From Paracoccaceae bacterium (lineage in GTDB: Bacteria; Pseudomonadota; Alphaproteobacteria; Rhodobacterales; Rhodobacteraceae): a stretch of DNA of 7,150 nt. A program made the position numbers and the translations under genes. Below, piece after piece: positions 1-7,150 of the stretch. The stretch spans positions 1-7,150 of the forward strand of contig JALSHL010000005.1 in assembly GCA_026982255.1 (NCBI GenBank). Direction: 5' to 3'. The first letter of the stretch is position 1. Each line of letters starts with the position of its first letter. Under the pieces are notes generated by a model that was not told the origin of the DNA, did no database searches, and saw only the letters and a list, made by a program, of their open reading frames with translations.

Positions 1-338
1 AGCGGTTGCAACCGTTCATTGACCTTGCGGAGCCGCCGCTGCTGGTCCGCTGCCGCACCTTGCCGAAGCCCGACCTGCAAGGCCGCGGGCGAGTGGAATA
101 TATGACCGGACCTTTCACAGTGGCCGAGGAAATCACCTATCTGCAGGCGCACGGGACCGACTGCATCGTCGTGCATAACGCAGGCGGGCAGGGCGGTTGG
201 CCGAAGTTGGCGGCAGCGCGGGAACTCTCCATCCCTGTCATCATGATCGAGCGTCCGCATATCGCCTTGCCCGAGCGGGCCGAAACGCCGCAACAGGCGC
301 GCGCGTGGTTGCGGCAAAGGGTCGGTCTGGACCTTTAG
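1..338 (+). CDS. cobK: Precorrin-6A reductase, 3' end (partial)
   Basis: This is the C-terminal part of a precorrin-6A reductase, which uses NADPH to reduce a double bond of the corrin precursor in aerobic cobalamin biosynthesis in the cytoplasm. The gene enters from the left edge; the first complete codon is at position 3 and there is no true start in the window. The visible 111 residues contain the family signature TGPFTVAEE, then a hydrophobic strand leading to HNAGGQGG (the family usually has KNSGG), then the helix AARELSIPV followed by MIERP. A short Gln/Arg-rich helix ends the protein, as in full-length CobK of about 250 residues, so slightly under half is seen. sufE follows 40 bp downstream on the same strand. 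A role in making B12 fits the corrinoid-dependent genes further along. The identity is motif-based but quite distinctive. Confidence 0.85.
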   Translation, partial: RLQPFIDLAEPPLLVRCRTLPKPDLQGRGRVEYMTGPFTVAEEITYLQAHGTDCIVVHNAGGQGGWPKLAAARELSIPVIMIERPHIALPERAETPQQARAWLRQRVGLDL

Positions 339-364
339 CCAATCAGTCCCTATGTCTCTCGATC

Positions 365-371
365 AAAGGAG
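365..371 (+). promoter_or_regulatory. Ribosome binding site of sufE
   Basis: AAAGGAG lies 7 bases before the ATG at 379. It selects that ATG over an in-frame ATG at 352, which would place the site inside the reading frame. Confidence 0.75.
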
Positions 372-378
372 AATACCC

Positions 379-801
379 ATGGCAAGCGCACGTTTTGAAG
401 AAATAGTAGACGATTTCGAATTCCTCGACGAGTGGGAGGACCGCTATCGCTACGTCATCGATATGGGCAAGAAAATGCCGCCGCTGGCCGACAACCAGAA
501 GGTCGATACCACCAAGGTTCACGGCTGCGCCTCGCAGGTCTGGATCGTGCCCGAGATCGAGGGCAGCGGACCGGATGCCCGCATCGGTTTTGCCGGAGAT
601 TCCGACGCGATGATCGTCAAGGGGCTGATTGCGGTTCTGCACGCCCTTTATGACGGTGTGAGCGCCGCCGAAGCGCTGGAAATCGACGCGCAGGCGGAAC
701 TCTCGCGTCTGGGGCTGGACCAGCATTTGTCCTCGCAACGCTCGAATGGCTTGCGCGCGATGATAGAACGTATTAGGCAGATCGCGAAAGCACTGGTTTG
801 A
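379..801 (+). CDS. sufE: SufE family cysteine desulfuration protein
   Basis: This 140-residue cytoplasmic protein is a SufE-type sulfur acceptor. In the known family it takes persulfide sulfur from the cysteine desulfurase SufS and passes it to the Fe-S scaffold. The sequence shows the family hallmarks: an N-terminal helix with FxEIVDDFEFLDEWEDRYRY, the stretch MGKKMPPL at 29-36, and the motif VHGCASQVW, whose Cys50 is the expected persulfide-carrying residue. A later GDSDAMIVKG segment also matches the family. The length is typical (about 140 aa). The start at 379 is supported by a strong Shine-Dalgarno sequence. No sufS or other suf gene is next to it, so this may be a stand-alone copy; it sits between a B12 biosynthesis gene and a homocysteine methyltransferase 18 bp downstream. 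Cotranscription with bmt is likely from the spacing but is not proven. Confidence 0.92.
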   Translation: MASARFEEIVDDFEFLDEWEDRYRYVIDMGKKMPPLADNQKVDTTKVHGCASQVWIVPEIEGSGPDARIGFAGDSDAMIVKGLIAVLHALYDGVSAAEALEIDAQAELSRLGLDQHLSSQRSNGLRAMIERIRQIAKALV

Positions 802-819
802 AGAAGAGGATTTGACGGC

Positions 820-1830
820 ATGACCGACCTTCTGAGTGAACTTCTGGCCGAGCGGGACTGGCTACTGGGCGATGGCGCCACGGGCACCAACCTGTTCAAT
901 ATGGGTCTGGAAGCGGGCGAGCCGCCCGAAGTATGGAACGAAACCCATCCGGACCGTATCCGCGCCCTTTATGACGGCTCGATCAACGCGGGCAGCGACA
1001 TGTTCCTGACCAACAGTTTCGGCGGCAACTACTCGCGCCTGAAACTGCACGACCGGCAGGACGATGTGTTCACTCTAAACCGTATCGCAGCCGAGATCGG
1101 ACGCGAGGCCGCCGATGCCTCGGGCCGCAAGATCGTGGTGGCGGGGTCTGTCGGCCCGACCGGCGAAATTCTGGAACCTGTCGGCACCCTGTCCTTCAAC
1201 GACGCCGTGGACATGTTCCAGGAACAGGCCCGCGGTCTGCTGGCGGGCGGGGTTGATGTCCTCTGGGTCGAAACCATTTCCGCGCCCGAGGAATTCCGCG
1301 CCGCCGCCAAAGCCTTCGAGAACCTCGATGCGCCCTGGGTCGGGACCATGAGCTTCGACACCGCCGGCCGCTCGATGATGGGGGTCACGGCCACCGATCT
1401 GGTGGCGCTGGTCGAAAGCCTGCCGAACCGGCCGATCGCCTTCGGTGCCAATTGCGGGGTCGGGGCCTCGGACCTGCTGCGCACGCTGATCGGCTTCGGC
1501 AAGGCCAACCCGAAGCTGCCGATCATTGCCAAGGGCAACGCCGGTATTCCGAAATATGTGCATGGCCACATCCATTACGACGGCACGCCGGAGCTGATGG
1601 GCGAATACGCTCTGCTGGCCCGCGATGCCGGTGCGCGGATCATTGGCGGCTGTTGCGGCACCAAGCCGGAACATCTTGTCGCCATGAAGGCAGCGCTGGA
1701 GTCCCGCCCCAAAGGCGACACGCCGACGATGGAGGCAATCTCGGCCGCGCTTGGCGGGTTTTCCTCGGATTCCGATGGCGTCGGTGGTCCTGCCGCCCCC
1801 AAACGCGAGCGTCGTCGCCGGCGCGGATGA
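820..1830 (+). CDS. bmt: Homocysteine S-methyltransferase (Bmt / MetH N-domain type)
   Basis: This 336-residue protein is a zinc-dependent homocysteine S-methyltransferase with a single TIM-barrel domain. It makes methionine in the cytoplasm. Motifs seen are LLGDGATGTNLF (15-26), the FLTNSFGGN strand (62-70), and the zinc ligands: Cys212 in GANCGVG and Cys278-Cys279 in IIGGCCGTKPEH. Such proteins are usually annotated as betaine-homocysteine methyltransferase. The corrinoid protein encoded just downstream suggests that methylcobalamin is the methyl donor, so the pair may be a split MetH as reported in roseobacters. The barrel ends near residue 300. A Gly/Ser/Asp-rich linker then leads to a strongly basic tail in which seven of the nine residues from 328 to 336 are Lys or Arg. 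The start is supported by AAGAGGA at 804-810. Betaine as the donor cannot be excluded from sequence alone. Confidence 0.88.
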   Translation: MTDLLSELLAERDWLLGDGATGTNLFNMGLEAGEPPEVWNETHPDRIRALYDGSINAGSDMFLTNSFGGNYSRLKLHDRQDDVFTLNRIAAEIGREAADASGRKIVVAGSVGPTGEILEPVGTLSFNDAVDMFQEQARGLLAGGVDVLWVETISAPEEFRAAAKAFENLDAPWVGTMSFDTAGRSMMGVTATDLVALVESLPNRPIAFGANCGVGASDLLRTLIGFGKANPKLPIIAKGNAGIPKYVHGHIHYDGTPELMGEYALLARDAGARIIGGCCGTKPEHLVAMKAALESRPKGDTPTMEAISAALGGFSSDSDGVGGPAAPKRERRRRRG

Positions 1831-1851
1831 GTCGGAAGCCGCGGCAATTCT

Positions 1852-1869
1852 GTCGCAAACCGCTGCGAC
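1852..1869. promoter_or_regulatory. Inverted repeat in bmt-corrinoid gap; possible operator or hairpin
   Basis: GTCGCA (1852-1857) and TGCGAC (1864-1869) form a perfect 6-bp inverted repeat around the 6-base centre AACCGC, 22 bases after the bmt stop. No T-run follows, so it is not a canonical intrinsic terminator. An AT-rich patch with a weak -10-like TATTAC at 1879-1884 comes next, about where a promoter for the corrinoid gene could lie. The site could be a transcription factor operator or an RNA hairpin that stabilises or attenuates the message. The call rests on symmetry and position only. Confidence 0.35.
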
Positions 1870-1926
1870 CCAATGGAATATTACGTTTCAACTCGCGCCA
1901 ACGCCGCGTGATTGATGCGCCAAATC

Positions 1927-1932
1927 AGGAAG
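1927..1932 (+). promoter_or_regulatory. Ribosome binding site of the corrinoid protein gene
   Basis: AGGAAG lies 6 bases before the ATG at 1939. It favours that ATG over an upstream in-frame ATG at 1912, whose extra nine residues do not look like family sequence. Confidence 0.65.
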
Positions 1933-1938
1933 AATCCC

Positions 1939-2639
<701 letters not shown>

Positions 2640-2640
<1 letters not shown>

Positions 2641-3278
2641 TGTTGAGTGACCGGCAACTGTCCGAACAGGGTCTGGAGGCGCGCGGAAATTCCTCGCGCC
2701 TTCTTTTGTTGGCCTGCGGGGCGCTGGCGCGCGAAATTCTGGCGCTCGTCGAGGTGAACGGCTGGGACCATATGGACTTGCAATGCCTGCCCGCCAAGCT
2801 GCACTTGACCCCCGAGCGTATCCCCGATGCGGTGGAGGCGGCGGTGGAGGCGGCGCGCAATACCTATGACGATGTGTTCGTGGTTTACGCCGATTGCGGC
2901 ACCGGCGGTTTGCTGCAACAGCGATGCGAGGCGCTGGGGGTCAGGATGATCGACGGGCCGCATTGCTACAGTTTTTTCGAGGGGAACGAGACCTTCGCCG
3001 CCCACGCGGAACAGGAAATTACGGCCTTCTACCTGACCGATTTCCTTGTCCGGCAGTTTGACGCCTTCGTCTGGCGCCCGATGGGATTTGACCGTCATCC
3101 GCAACTGATCGACATCATGTTCGGCAATTATGAAAAACTGGTCTATCTGGCCCAGACCGAGAATCCCGATCTGGACCGGCAGGCCCGCGAAGCAGCAGAA
3201 AGGCTCGGTCTGGGCTATGAGCGCCGTTTCACCGGCTACGGCGATCTGGCCACGGCGCTCGCGACACTTCAGACGTAG
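2640..3278 (+). CDS. DUF1638 domain-containing protein
   Basis: This 212-residue protein of unknown function belongs to the DUF1638 family, whose members often sit beside corrinoid methyltransferase genes. The start ATG at 2640 shares one base with the stop of the corrinoid gene (TGATG), so translation is probably coupled and the two products are likely made together. Conserved-looking blocks are LACGALAREI (Cys26), LPAKLHLTPERIP (His55), YADCGTGG (Cys86) and GPHCYSFFEG (His108, Cys109). Three cysteines in glycine-rich loops plus nearby histidines suggest a metal or corrinoid site, but this is inference. There is no signal peptide or membrane segment, so it should be cytoplasmic. A plausible job is loading, protecting or repairing the corrinoid protein. 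The last 10 bases overlap the end of the convergent dctD gene. Confidence 0.85.
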
Positions 3279-4603
3279 TTGGCGCGGCTCAACCCGTATT
3301 TTGCCATCTTTTCATTGAGTGTCCGGCGGGGCAGAGCCAGCTCCTCCATCACCGAGGCAACAGATCCGCGATTGCGGCGCAGGGCGTTCTCGATCAGCAT
3401 CCGCTCGAACGCTTCCACATGTTCCTTGAGGGGCTTTTCGCCCTTGCCCACGTTGCCGTCATGGATGCCCTCGTCGGCCAGCAGGGTGGCGATACCGCTC
3501 TCGCCGCGCCGTGCCTGAAGTACCGCGCGTTCCGCGAGGTTTTGCAACTGTCGGATATTGCCGGGCCAGGAGGCCTGCAACAGCGCCGCCGCGTCCTGCG
3601 CTGTCAGCTCCGGAACCTCGCAGCCGTAATCCTCGGCAAAGAGTTGCAGGAAACGGTTGAACAGGATCAGGATATCCTCGCCACGGTCGCGCAGTGTCGG
3701 GGTGACGATCTCCATACCGGCCAGTCTGTAAAACAGATCGGGTCGCAGGGCCTTTTGCGTTTCCTCGGCCGGTTGCGAGGAAACCGAAGTGATACGCACG
3801 ACATGTCCATCGTCGGAATCGGCTTCCATCTTTTCGATGGCGGCCAGCAGTCGCGCCTGCAGGGTCTCGGGCAGAGAGTCGACATCCTCCAGACACAGGG
3901 TGCATGGTTCCGTCGCCGCCATCACCGGGCGGCTGTCGTCGTTGAGGGCAGGGCCGAACAGGCGGGCGGCGAGTTCTTCCTCGTTCAGCGCCGCGCAGTT
4001 CACTGCAATGAAGGGTTTGCCCTGACGGGTGCCGCAAGCATGGATGGCATGGGCGATCAGGCTTTTGCCGGTGCCGGTCTCGCCGGTGATCATCACATTG
4101 CCGTCTGCCTGCGCCAGATCGAGGATATCCTCGCGCAGTTTTTCCACCTCCGGCGAGTTTCCCATCAGCTTGCGCAGCAGGATAGAGCCGTCCGACAACT
4201 CGCGCCGTAGCGCCCGGTTGTCGAGCACAAGACGGCGTGAATCCAGCGCCCGGCGCACCAGTTCGGTCAGTTTTTCGGGATCGAACGGTTTTTCGATAAA
4301 ATCCTGCGCACCGATACGCATGGCCTCTACCGCCATTTGCACATCGCCGTGGCCGGTAATCATGATGACCGGCAGTGCGGAATCCAGCGCATGCAGGCGT
4401 TTGAGCAGCTCCATTCCGTCCATTCCGGGCATACGGATGTCGGTCAGGACGATGCCGCGAAAATCCGCACCTATGGCGCCGAGAGCCGCATTGGCGGATT
4501 CAAAACAGACGGTTTTGAATCCCGAGAGCTCCAGCCACTGGCTGATTGAATCCCGCATATCGGATTCATCGTCGATAATGGCAACTTTCAACTTGTCAGA
4601 CAT
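3269..4603 (-). CDS. dctD: C4-dicarboxylate response regulator, NtrC family, lacking GAFTGA
   Basis: This 444-residue response regulator is partnered with the DctB kinase encoded 2 bp upstream. Residues 5-120 are a receiver domain with acidic pocket Asp11-Asp12, phosphoacceptor Asp55 in LTDIRMPGMDG and Lys105 in EKPFD. Residues about 145-375 are an AAA+ domain with Walker A GETGTGKS (174-181), RPDLFYRL (287-294) and WPGNIRQL (346-353). Residues about 405-440 are a Fis-type helix-turn-helix. The family activates C4-dicarboxylate TRAP or DctA transporter genes through sigma-54. Here the sigma-54-contacting GAFTGA loop is absent: after ARLFG (213-217) the sequence runs PALNDDSRPV straight to the Walker B strand. 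Walker B reads TLCLED, so the usual DE pair is reversed. The regulator may therefore work with a different sigma factor and may hydrolyse ATP poorly. Its start has GGAAGGA 11 bases upstream. The Dct assignment rests on the partner and overall similarity, so another ligand is possible. Confidence 0.82.
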   Translation of the reverse strand: MSDKLKVAIIDDESDMRDSISQWLELSGFKTVCFESANAALGAIGADFRGIVLTDIRMPGMDGMELLKRLHALDSALPVIMITGHGDVQMAVEAMRIGAQDFIEKPFDPEKLTELVRRALDSRRLVLDNRALRRELSDGSILLRKLMGNSPEVEKLREDILDLAQADGNVMITGETGTGKSLIAHAIHACGTRQGKPFIAVNCAALNEEELAARLFGPALNDDSRPVMAATEPCTLCLEDVDSLPETLQARLLAAIEKMEADSDDGHVVRITSVSSQPAEETQKALRPDLFYRLAGMEIVTPTLRDRGEDILILFNRFLQLFAEDYGCEVPELTAQDAAALLQASWPGNIRQLQNLAERAVLQARRGESGIATLLADEGIHDGNVGKGEKPLKEHVEAFERMLIENALRRNRGSVASVMEELALPRRTLNEKMAKYGLSRANYV

Positions 4604-4605
4604 TG

Positions 4606-6381
4606 TTACGCTTTTCCTTCCGGCGGCCCGTCCGCCCGTGGTAGTTTCAAATTAAATATCGCACCGACCGGAGTCGCATTGCGCCCGGTCAGCCTTCCGC
4701 CCATTTCCGAGGCAAAACCGGCCGAGATCGCCAGCCCCAGCCCGACGCCTTCGCCGGGTTTTTTCGTGGTCGAGAACGGCTCGAACAAGGCATCCACATC
4801 CTCGATTCCGTGGCCGTTGTCCTGCACGGACAGGTTTACCGTATCGTCAACGGTCAAGGTAATGACAATTTTCTTGTCTTCAACGTCTTTTACCGCATCA
4901 AGCGCATTGCGCAGCAGGTTGACGATGATCTGTTCCACCCGCACGGCATCGGCGCGCACCGGCACCGACCGGTCGGGAATGTTCTTTTCGATGCTCACCT
5001 GCGTTTGCCCCAGTTGCGGCGACATCATGGTCAGGGCCGAGGCAACGCATTCCCGCATGTCGATCACCTTGTCCTCGTTCTCGCTTTTGCGGGCGTGCGA
5101 TTTGAGCTGGCGAGTAATGGCGCCCATACGCTCGATCAGGTCGTCGATACGCTGGAAACTGCTGAGCGCCTCGGCCGGGCGTTTGCGCTGCACCAGCAGT
5201 TTTGCACCTGCCAGATAGGTGCGCATGGCGGCGAGGGGTTGGTTCAATTCGTGACTGACCGCTGCCGACATCTGCCCCAGCGCCGCCAGTTTCGAGGCCT
5301 GTTCGAGACTTTGTTCGGCGGTTTCGAGGTCCTTCTCGGCACGCTGGCGTTGCTCGATCTCGGCCGACAGGCGAGCGTTGAGGCGGCGCAATTCGTCGGA
5401 TTCCTGCCGGATTTCCACGGACTGGCGCTCCGTGCGCCGCGAGATCAGGAAGAACACCAGCGCGGCCAGCAACGACAGCCCCATCAGTTCCATCGCGATC
5501 ACCGCATTGACCCGCGCCTGCACGTTCTCCAGCGAGGCGAAATAGCTGAGCTTCCAGCCCAGGAACCCGACCTTGGCCTCGCTGACCAGCAGGCGCTTGC
5601 CGTCGATATAGACAAAGGATTGCGGCCCGTCGGCGGTGTCCCCGCCAAACAGGCGCTCCGAAGCGGTCGGGCGATAGGCGGCGGAGAGCAACTCGTCAAG
5701 GGATATCTGGCGCCAATTCGTATCCGAGGCCAGCAGGATATCGCCAGTGGAATCATAGAGCACAACCTCGGTGCCGCTGCGCCGCCATATCTGTTCCTGC
5801 CGTTGCAAATCGACCTCGACCACGATCACGCCGATGGTGGAATTTCCGTCCTCGATCTTGCGGGCATAGAAAAACCCGCCGACCGTTCCGTCGCCCTGAA
5901 TGGCCTGAAAAACCGTATCCGTTTCGCGCAGGGCGCGCACGAAATATTCGGGCTTTTCCGGCGTGCTGCCAATGATACGCCGGTCACTGGCGGCGACCAC
6001 CCGTCCGTCAATATCGAGCAGCGCGATCGAGGCGGCTGCCAGATCCTCCTTCAGCGCGATCAGGCGCGGGGTGACATTGGAATAGTCGTTGGTCTGCAAG
6101 GCGGCGATCAGGCTGTTGTCGCGCGACAGCAGCAACGGAACATAGGCGGCGCGCTGTAGCGCCGAGGAAATGGAACTGGCATAAAGCCCCGCGCGTTCCA
6201 GCGACTGCTTGCGCTGCGCCTCGGTAAAGCGGTCGGTCAGAAAGCTGTTGGAAAACCACAGGACGGCAATAGTCACAGCCAGACCGACCCAGACCACGAT
6301 CTGGCCCGGGCGGATTCTGCGGTTTTCCGGTGTGCGTGGCCAGAATGACTTCATCGCGCCAAGATAGGGGCTCTGTAACAT
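4606..6381 (-). CDS. dctB: C4-dicarboxylate sensor histidine kinase
   Basis: This 591-residue inner-membrane histidine kinase is of the DctB type. It would sense C4-dicarboxylates in the periplasm and phosphorylate DctD, whose gene starts 2 bp after its stop. It has a short cytoplasmic N-terminus, a membrane helix at about 28-48, a periplasmic sensor at about 49-291 (expected tandem PAS/PDC fold), a second membrane helix at about 292-314, and a predicted coiled coil at 317-365. The dimerisation box VSHELNQPLAAMRTY carries the phosphoacceptor His377. The ATPase domain shows the N box with Asn492, DNGHGI (521-526), the F box LFEPFSTTK (532-540) and GEGVGLGL (543-550), so all catalytic boxes are intact. 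The start is uncertain: ATG at 6381 or an in-frame ATG at 6354, neither with a good Shine-Dalgarno. No transporter gene is adjacent in the window, so the exact ligand is inferred. Confidence 0.85.
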   Translation of the reverse strand: MLQSPYLGAMKSFWPRTPENRRIRPGQIVVWVGLAVTIAVLWFSNSFLTDRFTEAQRKQSLERAGLYASSISSALQRAAYVPLLLSRDNSLIAALQTNDYSNVTPRLIALKEDLAAASIALLDIDGRVVAASDRRIIGSTPEKPEYFVRALRETDTVFQAIQGDGTVGGFFYARKIEDGNSTIGVIVVEVDLQRQEQIWRRSGTEVVLYDSTGDILLASDTNWRQISLDELLSAAYRPTASERLFGGDTADGPQSFVYIDGKRLLVSEAKVGFLGWKLSYFASLENVQARVNAVIAMELMGLSLLAALVFFLISRRTERQSVEIRQESDELRRLNARLSAEIEQRQRAEKDLETAEQSLEQASKLAALGQMSAAVSHELNQPLAAMRTYLAGAKLLVQRKRPAEALSSFQRIDDLIERMGAITRQLKSHARKSENEDKVIDMRECVASALTMMSPQLGQTQVSIEKNIPDRSVPVRADAVRVEQIIVNLLRNALDAVKDVEDKKIVITLTVDDTVNLSVQDNGHGIEDVDALFEPFSTTKKPGEGVGLGLAISAGFASEMGGRLTGRNATPVGAIFNLKLPRADGPPEGKA

Positions 6382-6467
6382 TTGCTCAAGGTTCGTTGAT
6401 GGGGTTTTGATTGGTCATCGGCGGAATTCCGTCATAGGTTGGCAACAGCTCAACAAAGGGGATCAAC
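6382..6467. promoter_or_regulatory. Divergent dctB-msrP intergenic region
   Basis: These 86 bases must hold the promoters for both divergent genes. They contain a perfect 10-bp palindrome, CGGAATTCCG, at 6422-6431 and a smaller GTTG-G-CAAC symmetry at 6438-6446. A TTGATT at 6407-6412 could be a -35 element for msrP, but no convincing -10 lies at the right distance. I see no sigma-54 type TGGC-N9-TGC element. The palindrome is a candidate operator only; 10-bp palindromes also arise by chance. Confidence 0.4.
6455..6461 (+). promoter_or_regulatory. Ribosome binding site of msrP
   Basis: AAAGGGG lies 6 bases before the ATG at 6468. It supports that start over the internal in-frame ATG at 6498, which would still keep the Tat motif. 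Confidence 0.7.
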
Positions 6468-7150
6468 ATGATTTATCACCGCCGTCCTTCGTGGATCATG
6501 AAGGAAAATACCGTTACCGACGAAGCCGTATTTCTGAACCGCCGCCAGATCATGGCCGGCATGGGGGCAGGGGCCGGTCTGGCGCTGCTCGGCACCGGTG
6601 CCGATGCGGCCATGACGCCGGAGTCGCCGTTTTCGCCGCGCCCCGGTTTGAACGGGGCCTTCGCCAATGCGGGCCGGGCGGTCACGGCAGAATCGATCAC
6701 CAGCAAATATAACAATTTCTACGAGTTCGGCTCCAGCAAGCGGATTTCCCGCGAGGCGCAAAAACTGAATACCGACGACTGGGTGATCCAGATTGACGGT
6801 ATGGTCAACAAACCGTTCAGCATCGGCATAGAGGACTTGTTGAAGCGCACCGGCACCGAGGAACGTATCTACCGCCACCGCTGCGTCGAGGCTTGGTCGA
6901 TGGTGGTGCCGTGGATCGGCTTCCCCATGCGCAAACTGGTCGATCTGGCCCAGCCGACGTCAGGCGCGAAATACATCCGGTTCGAGACTTTCATGGACAC
7001 CAAGGTCGCCAAGGAACAGAAAGCCAGCTGGTATCCGTGGCCTTACCGCGAGGGCTATACCCTGGCCGAGGCGCAAAACGACCTCGCCTTCATGGTGGTC
7101 GGCGCTTATGGCAAGGTGCTGCACAAACAGTTTGGCGCGCCCTTGCGGGT
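6468..7150 (+). CDS. msrP: Protein-methionine-sulfoxide reductase catalytic subunit MsrP (5' part)
   Basis: This is the first 227 residues of MsrP (formerly YedY), a periplasmic molybdopterin enzyme of the sulfite-oxidase fold. It reduces methionine sulfoxide in envelope proteins with electrons from the membrane heme protein MsrQ. A Tat signal is visible: LNRRQIMAG with Arg25-Arg26, a hydrophobic stretch to about residue 44, and a likely cleavage after the AxA-type GADAA at 44-48. The mature part has the family segment KYNNFYEFG (80-88) and the block RHRCVEAWSMVVPW, in which Cys139 is the expected molybdenum ligand. The stretch ASWYPWPYREGYT also matches the family. At about 330 residues in known members, roughly two thirds is present; the 3' end, and probably msrQ, lie beyond the window. 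It diverges from dctB. No regulator of oxidative stress is visible nearby. Confidence 0.93.
   Translation, partial: MIYHRRPSWIMKENTVTDEAVFLNRRQIMAGMGAGAGLALLGTGADAAMTPESPFSPRPGLNGAFANAGRAVTAESITSKYNNFYEFGSSKRISREAQKLNTDDWVIQIDGMVNKPFSIGIEDLLKRTGTEERIYRHRCVEAWSMVVPWIGFPMRKLVDLAQPTSGAKYIRFETFMDTKVAKEQKASWYPWPYREGYTLAEAQNDLAFMVVGAYGKVLHKQFGAPLR

Noticed and set aside
316..336. Possible hairpin at the end of cobK (AAAGG ... CCTTT)
   Set aside because: The stem is only 5 bp with mismatches inside, overlaps the coding end and is not followed by a T-run, so it is not a credible terminator.
802..938. SAM, SAH or cobalamin riboswitch controlling the methionine genes
   Set aside because: Only 18 bp separate sufE from bmt, 40 bp separate cobK from sufE, and the 108-bp gap after bmt shows no riboswitch core such as a B12 box that I can recognise.
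1075..1674. A 199-codon open frame on the - strand opposite bmt
   Set aside because: bmt has all its zinc-ligand motifs and a Shine-Dalgarno sequence. The antisense product has Arg/Gly/His-rich low-complexity composition.
3419..4210. A 263-codon open frame on the + strand opposite dctD
   Set aside because: It is antisense to the AAA+ domain of dctD and has no family motifs; a GC-driven shadow frame.
4810..6159. A 449-codon open frame on the + strand opposite dctB
   Set aside because: It lies wholly antisense to a convincing kinase gene with all catalytic boxes. Its product is rich in His, Gln, Arg and Gly with no recognisable domain, as expected for a shadow frame in high-GC DNA.
6436..6455. 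Possible sigma-54 promoter (TTGGCAAC) before msrP
   Set aside because: There is a TGGCA-like half but no TGC element at the required spacing downstream.

Overview
The window looks like chromosomal DNA of an alphaproteobacterium, most likely a Rhodobacterales (roseobacter-type) bacterium. The reasons are high GC in tightly packed genes (roughly 60% by eye), a split homocysteine methyltransferase / corrinoid protein / DUF1638 cluster of the kind known in that group, and a DctB-DctD pair next to an MsrP gene. I see no mobile element, CRISPR array, tRNA or rRNA. No stretch longer than about 110 bases lacks a gene. Identities come from recognising family motifs; no database search was possible.

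Left arm (1-3278, all + strand): the 3' part of a precorrin-6A reductase (cobK, cobalamin biosynthesis), then sufE (sulfur transfer for Fe-S assembly), a homocysteine S-methyltransferase of the Bmt/MetH-N type (bmt), a free-standing corrinoid (B12-binding) protein, and a DUF1638 protein. The last two are coupled by a one-base stop/start overlap. A 108-bp gap between bmt and the corrinoid gene holds a perfect 6-bp inverted repeat and an AT-rich patch that may be an internal promoter or operator. Functionally this arm is about B12 and methionine. CobK helps make the corrinoid ring, the corrinoid protein carries it, and the Bmt-like protein would move the methyl group from the corrinoid to homocysteine. 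Together the two proteins resemble a methionine synthase (MetH) cut into pieces, with the pterin-binding and reactivation modules absent from the window. DUF1638 has no established role and is the least understood member.

Middle (3269-6381, - strand): a two-component system, dctB (membrane histidine kinase with a large periplasmic sensor) followed 2 bp later by dctD (response regulator with receiver, AAA+ and Fis-type HTH domains). The family senses C4-dicarboxylates and controls TRAP transporters. The DctD here lacks the GAFTGA loop needed to contact sigma-54, and its Walker B acidic pair reads ED instead of DE. It therefore probably does not act as a classical sigma-54 activator. dctD and the DUF1638 gene converge and overlap tail to tail by 10 bp.

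Right arm (6468-7150, + strand): the first two thirds of msrP, a Tat-exported molybdopterin enzyme that repairs oxidised methionine in periplasmic proteins. It diverges from dctB across an 86-bp gap and runs off the window.
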